DNA from: Paguma larvata
Taxonomy: Eukaryota > Chordata > Mammalia > Carnivora > Viverridae
Direction: 5' to 3'
Assembly (NCBI GenBank): GCA_030068075.1
Contig: CM057843.1
Coordinates: forward strand, 38,039,332 to 38,103,331
DNA length: 64,000 nt
The notes under the pieces were generated by a model. That model was not told the origin of the DNA. It saw only the letters and a program-made list of their open reading frames with translations, and searched no databases. The position numbers were made by a program, and so were the translations under genes. The stretch's first letter is position 1. Each line of letters starts with the position of its first letter. Shown in pieces: positions 1-11,125 of the stretch.

Positions 1-172
1 ATAATTGTTTTGATTATTTTACATATTTTAATTTATACATATTTGCATTATTCCTATGGTGTAGGTATATTATAATCTCCATTTACATAATTGTTTTGAT
101 TATTTTACATATTTTAATTTATACATATTTGCATTATTCCTATGGTGTAGGTATATTATAATCTCCATTTTA
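1..172. repeat. 86-bp direct tandem duplication
   Basis: Bases 1-86 recur almost exactly at 87-172; the only clear difference is one extra T in the final T run of the second copy. The right copy runs into an old MIR element. Because copy 1 begins at the window edge, more copies may lie to the left. Such near-identity implies a recent local duplication, a polymorphic tandem repeat or an assembly error. Confidence 0.9.
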
Positions 173-300
173 CAGATAAGAAAATTAACTATTCTTAGGG
201 GTAAGTAATTTGCTCAAGTTCACATAAGCAGTAAGTGTCAGAGCTAATATCTGAACACAGGTGCTCTGGCTCCAGGGTATATAGTCTAAACTAGTGCATT
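140..300 (-). mobile_element. MIR SINE remnant
   Basis: The segment reads as a diverged reverse-complement MIR. It has a TTTTACAGATAAGAAAA core, then GTAAGTAATTTGCTCAAG and CACATAAGCAGTAAGTGTCAG, ending with the tRNA-head-like GGTGCTCTGGCTCCAG. Family order and spacing match MIR. The left limit is blurred by the tandem duplication. Confidence 0.75.
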
Positions 301-2069
301 TTACTCTAAACCAGTGCATTTTACTGTCTCAAAAACTGCAAGTGAAAGTATTTTTCAATTAATAGAAAAACTGCCCTTTTGGATATCTGATTTATGGATC
401 TAAGCACCACATTTACAGGCCAAGTCTTTAGAATCCGTGATGTAAAACACCTTGAGAAAAGTTAATTTAAAAGTTAGTGGGATGAGACTACTCTTCTTTT
501 AAACAATGATAAAATGTAAATCAGGAAAACACCTAAAAATGATCAAAGTGAAATGTTTTCTTCAACAAAGCATCTGTCCATTGAAAGAACTTTGTAACAT
601 GTTAAGAACTTATTAGTGGATAAGGAAGTGTGGGGAAGAAAAGCTTTTCATATTCATATTCTAGTTCTTTGGCATGCTTATTTTCATAACCAGTAATCAG
701 GCAGTGTCTCTCGTTCTTAAAATACACTGAAATATGTTCAGTTTCTCTCTCTGCTTCTGAGCTCTACTTTCTGTACTGACTTTCACATTGTGATTCGGGC
801 AGCACTGTGTTTCAGTTATTCCCTTCATTCCATTTACAAGTCTGTCTCCTGTCCACATTTTAGCTTAGTTTTGTCTTTTGTCTTTTGGTGGCTTTTTTTG
901 GTTCTAACAGTTGTACCATTAACAGCCTCGGTTTCATTTCAACCTTTACAACAGTAATTTTTTTCCTTTTTTTTTTAATTTGGGTAAAGTATATGCCACA
1001 GACTACATCTTAGCCTGTTATAGAAAGAAGCACACATGTACATTATAGAATAGTATTGTGTATAATCAGGAATTTAGAGACCCCATAAAGCTCACCAATT
1101 TAATTCGGGTTAAAAATCCTGCTTTAGACTTAACGTATTTATAATACAGTAGACAAAGGGAATATAAACAGAACATAACAGAAGATGTGAATTACAAGAC
1201 AAAGGCTCTGGTCTCAACAAGCCAATGAAAAATCCTATTAGAGAGTTTTCATATACAATCTTAAGCATAAAATTCATAGCAAAACAAACTATAGAAATGA
1301 TCCCTGAAAGTAAAGTCTTCGAGGAAAACAAATGAAGCATGCCTAACAAAGATTTGATAATGTTTTCAGAAAAAAAAAAAAATGGAAGGAAGATAAGAAA
1401 ACAAATTGTCAAGGTCCAAGGAATTACTCACTTCACAGAAAACATTTATCTATAGTGGCTTGTACAATAGAATGTACACTGCTGATAAGAAATCCAATGG
1501 AAAAATCCTTTACAAATTAAAAAAAAATGTAATGTGAATATGTACCAAATAACTATCATAAACTTTCTTCCATTCTTGAGTTTCAAATACATCCTAATTT
1601 TATTGTCACCTTAAATAACACTGTCCTTTGAAGGACAGTGCCATTTTAAAAGAGATTTAAAAGGATCTATTATAAAAAGATTAATCTCAAATTTCTCTGA
1701 AAATATTCAGTGTGGACAAACGCCTGCCTATTTTCAGAACACTGGTCTGTACTTTGGCCCTTAACTCTGCACGTGTAGTCAAAAGTCCTATAAAATTGTT
1801 GACTTGTTCTGCCATGTGTGTCAAGGGTCTACGGTTGAAATGACATATTATTATAATGTACAGTATAAAAACTTAAGAAATGAAGATGTAAATGAAGAGT
1901 ATCACCATCCTTTGGTGGCAACTAATTACTAAAAATTTCAATACAAATTCGTTTTGCAGAAATTTTAGAAAATGAACAAAGTGTAATGATGATAATGAAT
2001 AATATAACAGGGAAGGTGCTCTTATTGCTTACTTTGCCTGAACCAAGAATTTGGCATATATATTAATTT
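301..2069. other. Unassigned AT-rich sequence
   Basis: No exon with convincing splice sites and no repeat I can name. The open frame on the minus strand near 1110-1412 is a run of hydrophobic codons from AT-rich DNA with no recognisable domain. A 22-bp palindrome at 1619-1640 is listed separately. Confidence 0.5.
1619..1640. repeat. Perfect 10-bp inverted repeat, 2-nt centre
   Basis: CACTGTCCTT and AAGGACAGTG are exact reverse complements separated by TG. It could form a short hairpin if transcribed or bind a dimeric protein. I recognise no element that ends here. Confidence 0.85.
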
Positions 2070-2270
2070 TATATATTAATTTTACTTTAGATTAACAACC
2101 CTAAGAGATAAACCTATCATAAAAGACCTATTTTTATCACAAGTTTATAGACAAAGAATTCAAGGTTATGAAAGTTACACGGGGTTCCTGCTAGGAGGTA
2201 ACAGAGTCAGAAATTAAACCAGATCTAATTCTAGAACTTGAGCTCTTATTCCTAATATACACTGCTGCCC
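2070..2270 (-). mobile_element. MIR SINE remnant
   Basis: Diverged reverse-complement MIR: ACAACCCTAAGAGATAA, a TTTTTATCACAAGTTTATAGACAA core, AGGTAACAGAGTCAGAA, and a decayed head with TTGAGCTCTTATTCCTAATATAC. Order and spacing fit; similarity is low. Confidence 0.6.
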
Positions 2271-2689
2271 AAAAACAAAACTTAAAACCACCTATAATCC
2301 CACCAACCAGATATAACCACTGCTAACATGAGCATTATCTCACCAATCCCACTCTCTCAGGACTTTCCAACCAATCTCGATTCCCTTGCTCTTTAGGCAG
2401 CCCTCTATGAATGCATACAATTCAAATATGATACAAACACATATTGGTTAAATTACAGAAACAACATCATGGAATATACAATGTTGCTGTGACAAGAAAC
2501 TGAGGCACAAAGACATTATAACATGTTCAGGATCACATGACTAGTAGGGAAGAAGTCAGAAGCAAAACACATACATTTAACTAACGATGACCCTAAATCT
2601 TTACATCTTTTTCCCCCTGATTATTCAGAAAACACTTGAACATCCTGTGGTATACTTCAGGATTATCACTATAATAATAAAAAAATTAG

Positions 2690-2880
2690 TTAACATTTAT
2701 GAGCATTTTACTATGAACCAAGCTTTTTGCTAAGTATTATATTTATTAATCTGATTTAAGATTGTTATTCCCATTTTTACAGATGAGGAAAGGGTTAAGA
2801 GTTTCATCTAAAACCACACAGCGAATAACCAATGCCATAAGCAGTAAAGTTAGAGTGTAGGATGAATCTGTTCTTTTACC
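2690..2880 (-). mobile_element. MIR SINE remnant
   Basis: Clear reverse-complement MIR: TTAACATTTATGAGCATTTT at the 3' side, the TTTTTACAGATGAGGAAAG core, then CCACACAGCGAATAACCAATG and a decayed head. Confidence 0.8.
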
Positions 2881-3084
2881 TTGGGAATTGTTTTTATTAA
2901 AATCACTGATATTAGCTGGTTACCCTAAAAACAGATTACAGTTCAGTCTCATAGTTAAAAACGGAATTTTCTCGTTTTTCATTTAAGGACAGTTAAGGGG
3001 TGTATATGGAATTTAAACAGTAATAGAATTATGGGCAATCTATTTCCTGGGCCACATTGTGTCCACTCAATGAGTTCAACAATA

Positions 3085-3215
3085 AATTTTGCTTCTGACT
3101 CTATACAAATCACTTAAATTCTCTAGGTCTTAATTTCCACACTGTAAGATGATTATCAAACACAATTCATTTACCACTGCCTACACTCTGGTAGGTTATG
3201 TAACCCCATCAATCA
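3085..3215 (+). mobile_element. MIR SINE fragment
   Basis: Sense-strand MIR middle part: CTTCTGACTCTATACAAATC, ACTTAAATTCTCTAGGTCTT, then TTTCCACACTGTAAGATGAT. Short and diverged. Confidence 0.55.
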
Positions 3216-3769
3216 TGTCCATGATTTCAAGTACAGAACCAAAACATACTGTTTACTTGTGTTTTTCTCACATTTTCTGCATACAACAAATCTGATTTTG
3301 AGAACAGTAAAACTTCAGTATTTTAGAATCTAATGATATGTAGACTGAATCCCTTGGTTTATTAAACAAATATTCTGGATTGACAGCTATGTCCCAGTGT
3401 AGCTTTCCCTGGACTTTGCAGACCAAATATCAATGACTAGCTCTGGTTTGATCCACAATTCCCTTTTATAGGTAGGACAATGTTAAAAACTATGCATAAG
3501 AACACAGGTACAAAAGGACAAACCAAGAAAGACCTATCCATTTCATAGACACAAAAGCTTTATTCTTCCAACCTAAAATACAGGCATCAAAATGTTGAAG
3601 TTTAGATAATATGGAAACAACACCCTGAATAATGCCTCAGAGGTCAACAGCAGAACGAACCCTACAGACTTCTAGCGCTATTCACTGGACTGCTTGTAAG
3701 CAGCCTGCAACAGTCCTGTAACCAGCTGCTCCTCCAAGTATGCAAACCTGTACCAGCAGCTTCAGCAGT

Positions 3770-3915
3770 ACCTGGGAATTCTTGAGCCAAGCAAATCCTC
3801 AACCCAACCCAGGTTTACTGAATCAGAAATTCTGAGGGTGGGCCCAGTAGTGTACATTTAAACAAGTCTTCCTGGTAATTTGGGAAGCATACTAAAATCT
3901 GAAAGCCACTGCGCG
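3770..3915 (+). mobile_element. MER5A-like hAT-Charlie remnant
   Basis: Contains TTTACTGAATCAGAAATTCT, then GAGGGTGGGCCCAGTAGTGT and TTCCTGGTAATTTGGGAAGC, the quasi-palindromic body of a MER5-type non-autonomous hAT element. Non-coding. Confidence 0.75.
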
Positions 3916-5318
3916 AGGACCTCTGGTTTATGACTGTTGTCTCCATGAGATACACCGTTTTCCTAAATTTGTATGTGATCATGAATAAAGCAGATGGACA
4001 AGAAGAGCAACAGCTTTAACTGCATTATACATATATAAGTGTACAATAAAATATGATCGCTGTTCTGTTAGCATACCCTTTGTAAGAGAAATTAGAAAAG
4101 AATGGATTATTTGTTTGCTTTGTGAGTATACTGAATTCATCTGGTTATTGTTAAGTAATGGTACATGTAGACGATAATAGCTTCAACTCCCAGGTCACTG
4201 ATCTTATCTCAGTAGAAACTTATTTTCAGAAAGTTTAACAAGTTTATTATAAAAGAGTAAAACACTAAGAAGTTTCTGTGCTTTAAACCCGCTCAGATAA
4301 GAAAAGGAAAGAATGAGGAGCATAGCAATTAACATTTTGGCAACATGTTTTAGTTTCTTCCCGGCTTTCTGAAAATCTAAACTGAGGTTTAGTTTGGTTC
4401 AATTCCAATTCAGCAAAGATTCATATTTGTGGGAAATAGATATAAATAATAACGTGCATAAGATTTTTCATAGTGGTTCTGCACTGGCATTGCCACAAAC
4501 AGCAACTACCTTGCTCTTTGACGGTAATAGCTACCTTAGATCAAAGATGTCAGAGGGGCAATCAGGAAGTGAAAGATTAGTCTCCCTGACAGTCATTCTG
4601 ACTTGCAAATCTGGAAAAGAAAAGGCCTCTGACAGTTCCTCTTCCAAAACTCAAGGCAGGAATAGGGAACTAATACATTTATTTAGTTTACTTTATTTTA
4701 CTAAAATCTGCATGAAGAAACGCAAAGCACACATTCCACTGCCCAAGAAGTGTGATGGCACCCCAAAACATGAAAAAGACTCTTAATAAAACAATGTACT
4801 ACTGTGCCATTTAAAGAGCTATTCTGTTCCTTTCAGAAATAGAAAAGCAGGTTCCTAATATATAACCATGATTGATTTAAAAATAGTCCTCTACAACAGT
4901 GGATGAAGCCTAGGATTCTGCATCCTCAAAGTGAAACCCCAAGGTCCTTCAATATTTAAAACTGATTCATACAATCAATTCCTCTGATTAGGTTTGGCCC
5001 AGGTTTTCTTTCACCTGTAGTCTTTTTTATTTTTTGAAACACATCTCATCTGGCTTCAGAGCTATATTATCCTGACATTTCAGATTAGAGCACATTTCCT
5101 AGAACTGAAAATTATTTTATTCTGCTGACCCCTAATGCTGTAAATATGTAGTGGTTTCATTCTCTGTGGTTTAACATCAATTTTAATGAGCAGGAAAAAA
5201 CAAAAGACCTAAAAGCAAGTAAGGCCCTCTACTAAAGCTCTGATCTGTATACTCAACTAGATCTTTGAACATTTCTGACACATCTCTATAGACTCACTGT
5301 AGAGTGAGTGTAAAGGAT
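3916..5318. other. Unassigned sequence
   Basis: No recognisable gene or repeat. A 130-codon open frame from 4394 on the plus strand has no domain, no homologue I know and no splice context, and is probably chance. Confidence 0.45.
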
Positions 5319-5331
5319 GTTGCCAGGCAAC
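5319..5331. promoter_or_regulatory. RFX X-box palindrome
   Basis: GTTGCCAGGCAAC is two perfect half-sites, GTTGCC and GGCAAC, with a one-base spacer. This fits the RFX-family X-box pattern (GTNRCC, 0-3 bases, RGYAAC). RFX factors control ciliary genes and others. Occupancy is unknown; a single motif in intronic DNA can be incidental. Confidence 0.6.
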
Positions 5332-5879
5332 TCATCTCGGTTTGTAAGAATCTAAGCACTGATAATGACTCTGTCTCAGCCTGGCTCCCACAAGAGAAGG
5401 GTTTTAGAGAACTCCCACATGTGCTCACAGCTAACAGGCCATTCATGAGAAGAGGTATTTCTAAAAGTGAATGTCCAGGAGTCCAAATTGGAACCTATAA
5501 GGTTTCTTTTCTAATTTAGGTTTAATGTTTCCAACATCACAACTATTTTTTGTAATTGTCCAGAAATCCAATAGGGATTAGAAAAAGTAGGTCAGAAAGG
5601 GCTAGTGTTGAATGAACATTTTTATCCATATCTTTAACATTCTTGTTTGCAAATGGCCAAAGCAATATCTCTTCAAGTATCTCAAATCAGAAAAATCACC
5701 CTGAAAACTACCTACAAAATTATTTTAATTCCTTTGAAAATTATCCTTGAAATAGTTTTCCACACTTAACTCATTATTCTATCAATAGTCAAAAAGGATA
5801 TTCAGTAAAAACTATGTTCTAATATGGAAAATATGCGATCAGTTGCAAAAGGGGTTACGGATATGTTTTTATGAGCAAT

Positions 5880-6077
5880 ATACATGCTAAACACGGCCCT
5901 GCTGGACGGGCCTGGTCCAAACCTCCCTCTGTCAAAGCAGACACTTTGCATGCATGCTTACCAGGACAGTATGCATCCACTTCCAGTTTCTGAGCTGAAG
6001 CGAGGGTTGGTGAGCCAAGCTCGGATTCTGGAATTCGTGGGCTCTCAACAAACTTTGCCTTCCTCAGAGGGGCTAAG
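5880..6077. other. GC-richer unassigned block
   Basis: Distinctly more GC-rich than its surroundings and directly followed by a purine tract. Frames stay open on both strands for 75-125 codons, but I recognise no protein and no flanking splice sites. It may be part of an old repeat or retrocopy that I cannot name. Confidence 0.4.
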
Positions 6078-6212
6078 GACAAAAAAAGAGACAGAGAAAG
6101 AGGGAGAAGGAAAAAGGAGAAAGACAGAGAGAGAGAGACAGAGAGAGAAGAAAACAGAAAGTAAGAAGAAAGAAAAAGAAAAGAGAAACAGGGAAAGAGA
6201 GAAACATAGAGG
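6078..6212. repeat. Purine-rich (GA/GGA/GAAA) low-complexity tract
   Basis: About 135 bases almost entirely A and G with a few C, built of AGAGAC, AGAAAG and GAGAGA units. Homopurine tracts can adopt triplex structures. The charged open frame through it is a composition artefact. Confidence 0.9.
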
Positions 6213-8589
6213 GGTCATGAGTAAGGGGACCAGCAGGCAACAGATGGAAGCACTTAAATGAACGACACACTCTGTCAGACTCAGATCAGGTTACCCTATT
6301 TTTTTGTGCCAGAAAAAAAATTAACTGCATTCTTCATAGAGGAGATGGGTCTTGTTAAAAAGTCACTGCAAACTGGAAAAGCTAAAATCTAATATTCAAA
6401 ACTATGAGCTTAAGTTGTAACTATCTATTACCTTTAGCTACTCTCTATAAAGCAAAGAGCTTTTTGTCTTCCTTCGCCACTAAACACAGGTATTAACTGA
6501 GGAAAGTATAGGGCTAAGTTTTAAAATTTTGTTTATAATAATTGTAATCAAAGGTTTTCTTTATCCAGAAATAACTACTATAACACTCAGTTGTGATAAA
6601 TACCATAACTAGGATTAATCTACTTAGCTTAAAAGGAAATCAGTCACCTGACTGCTCAGCTTAAGGTAAAAAGTCAAAACTGCTAGTGGACTGAGATATT
6701 ATCTAGGCCATGCTAGTCTGACCCTGGATGTGAAAGGTAAAGAAATGTGATTTAGTTACACATAAAATCACGAGGTCTTCCCCTGGATTAGTAATATTCT
6801 ATGCCATGGAATCCGTTCATCCTTGTAAAGAATGAAATAAAAGGTCTATTTCACAAATTGTAAGTTTTACTTATTAAAGGCTTGTATAAATTCTATTTAT
6901 TGATTTTTAGGTGGGAGAGTTAAGGAACCCCACTGATATACATTTTACTAATCAGTTTAAAACATTAAAAGTTAAACTTATGAAGATTACTTTGGTACTC
7001 TCAAACCGAGTTCCATTAAATAAACTACAGCAGGGTGAAAGTGCTCAGCATAACACTGGCTCAAAAGTATCAGCTGAATCTGAAATTGAGTTGTATGCAT
7101 TTTATTTATATCATAACTATAGGTGTCCAAGACATGTGGGTGCTTAAGATCACATTACTTTTTTCAAAAGTTTCTGCATGTTCTTCAAAATCCTCATCCA
7201 TTACTGATCCACAGAGGACTCTAAGTTATTCCTAAAAGACTCCGTAAAAAGTAATATAAAACTTTTGTCATTATAACGGCCAAAATTCTTCTCTATTTTC
7301 TCTGGAGGATAAAAATAATAAAGTATTAATAAAATACAGAAAGTACTTTTGAAATGTGCCAATGCTCAAAACCTACAGGCAACTAAATCGCATTTTAAAT
7401 CTTAAGATATGTATGTATATTTTAAGTGTATGTTAAAAAACAAAGTAAATCCTGTTCCTGTCTCCATAGCGACAAGAGCTAAGGGTGCTAACTGTATGGT
7501 TCTCTGCCAAAAGCAAGCTTTGGAATAGCAGAACTCTCACCTCTGCTAAAACTGTAATAATTGAGCCTATTTTTAACAGTCACTATCACAAATGAAGATC
7601 TCAAGTGATTTATATATGCAGATCTGCAGGCTACTAATAGTCAATATTAGAGTTTCTTTCATTATAATCTCACCAACCAATTCAAAAATAATGAAACATT
7701 TTATTTATCCAGTATTGCTTTGTATAGAAGAAATTACTATAATTTTAATTCTTAAAGCTATTAAGTCCTTTACTAGAATTTTATTATTTTATTTTATCCT
7801 AGCAGTGGAATACTATTTTACCTGCTGAGTTCTGACAAAGATGGCATTGGTCCCTGCTCAAGGGATTCTATATATCTAAAAATCTTAATAACAATTTTTA
7901 TAATGAAAATAGTAGGCTAGTAGACAGACAAAAATCAGCAGCTCAGGGTAGATATGCAAGGAAGAAACTGAAGGGTGGCAGGAGAAATGTGTAAGGGGGG
8001 GTATGAGGAATGTATAAGAATCATGAGATGCAGTCGAGGGGATAAAGCAGGATCCTAGAGACCTGTGAAGCTCAGAGCCAGGGGGACGTCTCGATTTTCC
8101 CTTCACAGCAATTCCAAGGGAGGTTATCTTTACAGCTCATAGAGGACATTTGATTCTTCTTTCCTACCTACATATCTACTGTCATCCGTGGGATACTACA
8201 CATGTGTAATAATGACTTTACATGATTTTTTAAGGTAGATTATAATGCTGCTCTCATTCAAATTATAAAAAGTGAGTGCTATCTGTAAGTTAATCAAACA
8301 CAGGAGGTACAATATAGGTATGACACGTTGTCCAATAGTCTTAATAGCACTCGGTAGAGAACATAAAAGGTCAGCCTAGAGGATTGGACACAGTATTTTG
8401 CTTGGAAGCCTAGTATTTTAATATACTTCATCATAAAAAATGATATATAAGATGAATTCAGCTGGGTGTGAGAATTCTGTGTCAAAAGGGTTTACCAGAT
8501 AATTTTTAACAAAGTGGTTGAAATGAGATGGGTAGGAGGATTCTAAAACTGAACTAGGTATTTTACTGTGATAGGACATGGTAGTATAA
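6213..8589. other. Unassigned, mainly AT-rich sequence
   Basis: I see no supported exon or named repeat. A weaker X-box-like site, GTCTCCATAGCGAC, lies at 7460-7473. The segment 7885-8106 is GC-richer on the minus strand but shows no splice-site framing or known protein. Confidence 0.4.
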
Positions 8590-9070
8590 TAGTGAGGGGC
8601 TGGATAGCATAAGAATTAAGGTCTGGGCCCTAAAACCAGAAAGCTTAAGTTAAATTCCATCTTTTCTACTTTTTCCTAGCTGAGAATGTTTCTCTAAGTT
8701 TCCTATCAGTTATTTGGACTTAATAACATCACCTACATGTACAACGGGGGAACTGTGAGGATTATACTAATTAATTAAAGTAAAACACTCACGGGGTGGT
8801 TGGGTGGCTCAGTCAGTTAAGCATCTGACTCTTGATTTCGTCTCAGGTCATGATCACAAGGTTTATGAGTTAGAACTCCAAGTCGGGCTCTGCACTGACA
8901 GTTTAGAGCCTGCTTGGGATTCTCTCTCTCCCCTGCCCCTCCCCTGCTCTTTCTCTCTCTCTTTCAAAATAAACAAACAAAGATGAAAAAAATTCTTTTT
9001 TAATTCAATAAAATGCTCAGAACAATGTGAGCACATAATAAATCCTCTGTAAATGCTAGCTGTTTTTTAT
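8590..9070 (+). mobile_element. MIR SINE split by a younger SINE
   Basis: The left part carries AAATTCCATCTTTTCTACTT, CTAGCTGAGAATGTTTCTCT and GGACTTAATAACATCACC, sense MIR middle. The right part, AATGCTCAGAACAATGTGAG and CATAATAAATCCTCTGTAAA, is the MIR 3' portion. A carnivore SINE sits between them at 8793-8992. Confidence 0.7.
8793..8992 (+). mobile_element. Carnivore tRNA-Lys-type SINE
   Basis: Starts GGGGTGGTTGGGTGGCTCAG, has a B-box-like region, then GGGCTCTGCACTGACAG, a CT-rich stretch and an AATAAACAAAC tail. Diverged duplicated target bases (TTAATTAAAGTAAAACACTC against TTAATTCAATAAAATGCTCA) flank it, inside a MIR. Confidence 0.92.
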
Positions 9071-9357
9071 CATTGTTTTTGGGGTTGTCGTCATCTCCAC
9101 CATCACACATTCAGCATGATTTGGAAAGTCTGAATTGTGTGTGTATTGGGAGGGGGGTTAAAACAAAGATGCCTAGATGTCATAGGGGAATGACAAGAAC
9201 AGTGGTATCACCAACGTTTTTTTAACTGAGAAGGAAATACTATTGAAGAAAACATGTTATAGCTTAGAAGGTGGCAAATTACCCAAACCAAAACGGCTTA
9301 GGTTAGACAATGAGAAATACGTGGGGAAAGAAAGAAAATTAAATAGTATCATGTAGA

Positions 9358-9545
9358 TCACTGGTTCTCAAAATGTGCTGACGGGCAGCACAGCGTTATC
9401 TGGGAATTTGTTAAAGATGGGAATGATTGGACCCGACCTCAGATCAGCTGAATCAGAAACTACACAAGACGGGGCCCAGCAGTCTGTGTTTAGCAAGCCA
9501 TCCAATGATTCTGATGCACACTAAAGTTTGTGAATATTGGATTAG
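9358..9545 (+). mobile_element. MER5A-like hAT-Charlie element
   Basis: Begins CACTGGTTCTCAAAATGTGC, holds AGCTGAATCAGAAACTACAC and GGGGCCCAGCAGTCTGTGTT, and ends with CCAATGATTCTGATGCACAC and a decayed terminal repeat. This is close to full length for the non-autonomous family. Confidence 0.8.
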
Positions 9546-10274
9546 GGAAAGGTATCTATAAATACCTCATCATAGCTATCAGTAAGGGGGTTTTACTAAG
9601 AAAAAAGCTGTAATAAGATATAAATCAAGGCCTCGTCTCTAGGAGTATTAATGTATATGGTCAAAGTTAAGGGGTTTTTTCCCCAGTCACTATTTTAGCA
9701 GTATAATTGTTGTATTATGTTTTGTTTGTTTGTTTGTTTCTTAAAGAGTCCCAAGTCATAAGTATCCATTATGTGGGGCGTAGTTTGAAGAGAGATCAAT
9801 ATTTTCTGTACTAATTCTCCCAAGATCACTTGGGGAGGAGACAAATGGGTGGGCAACAAGCACAATCAGATATATCACACAGGAGTGTTAACGGTAAAAG
9901 AGAAAAATCTGCCTCTGTTGGTGCCTCTGTAAACTGTAACGTTGTACACAATGTTGAAGCACACCTAATCCAAGCAGATATAAAGGCATTAAAGTAAGGA
10001 TTTTTAAATAACTGAATACCTACTAAAGTATTTGTCTTTGATGAAGTTTTCAAAGTAGATGAGAATTTTTAGGAAAGAACTGGCACGAGACTCAGATAAT
10101 TATGGGAGATAGGTCTGGAGGCAGACCAAATCAAAGCCGGGATCAGAAAAATGAGAACCGTAGGATATATTTAAGACAGGAACAACGTAAAGTTCCAAGA
10201 AACTGTTTCCACAACGTTGGTTTTACAATAAAAAGCATATTCAGTAAAATTAACCAAAGACAAATTAATTGTCA
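9546..10274. other. Unassigned sequence with a (GTTT)n run
   Basis: A short GTTT microsatellite lies at about 9717-9740. Nothing else is recognisable. Confidence 0.5.
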
Positions 10275-11125
10275 AATGTGAGAGCACGGCAAAAAGATTA
10301 TAGCTATAGGCAAGAAAAAGAAATACAAGGCATGGAGTCAGAGAGGAATAAGTAAAATTATCTGTTTACAGATGACATTTCTTAAATGAAGATGAATATT
10401 CTACAATAAAACTGTGAGAATAAAGCAAACTGAGCAAAACTGCAAGGTCAATACATAAAAATATACTAACGATGAGCAATCCCAGAATGAAATTAAGAAA
10501 ACAATTCAATTTAAAACAGCAACAAAAAGAATACTTAGGAATAAACTTAATCAAGGAGGCTAAAGACTTGTATACTGAAAAACTACAAACTGTTGCTGAA
10601 ATTAAAGCCAGAAATAAAAGACATCTCTTGTTCACGGATTTAAAGACTAGTACTGTCAAAATGGCAATACTTCCCAAAGTGATCTATAGATTTAATGCAA
10701 TCCTAATCAAAATCCCAATGACATTTTTTTTGCAGAAATAGAAAAATCCAACCTAAAATTCATATAGAACCTCAAGGAAACCTGAATAGTCAACCCAATC
10801 TTAAAAGAACAAAGTTGGAGGTCTTACACCTCATCATCAAAATTTACTATAAAGGGTACTATCATCAAAATGTGTGGTACTGTGTCATAAAGACAGAAAA
10901 GAACCTCATGGTCAAATGACTGTGCAAAGATACCAAGACCATTCTATAGGGAAAGGACAGTCTTTTCAATAAATGGTACTGGGGAAACTGAATATCTACA
11001 TGCAAAAGGATACAGTTGGATCCATATTTACACCCCGTTAAAAAATTAACTCGAAATCGATCAGATACTTAAATGTAAGAATTAAAATTATAAAACTCTT
11101 AAGAGGTAAACACAGGAGAACAAGA
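10275..11125 (+). mobile_element. L1 fragment, ORF2 reverse transcriptase to C-terminal part
   Basis: DNA follows L1 ORF2 order. ATAGGCAAGAAAAAGAAATA precedes TTTACAGATGACAT, the remnant of the reverse transcriptase F-A-D-D catalytic box. Next come TTAGGAATAAACTTAATCAA and GGAGGTCTTACACCTC, and finally AATGGTACTGGGGAAACTGA. The frame is broken by many stops and indels. One open stretch near 10472-10741 on the plus strand is a surviving piece of ORF2. L1 ORF2 encodes endonuclease and reverse transcriptase; this copy is dead and lacks both ends. Confidence 0.88.

Noticed and set aside
4394..4786. 130-codon open frame on the plus strand
   Set aside because: No domain, no splice context, and composition like the surrounding AT-rich DNA.
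5884..6270. Open frames on both strands rich in Lys/Glu/Arg or Leu/Ser
   Set aside because: The charged or Leu/Ser part is translation of the purine tract.
8793..8992. tRNA genes, here and at the other SINE heads
   Set aside because: The tRNA-like A and B boxes belong to SINEs; no complete cloverleaf.
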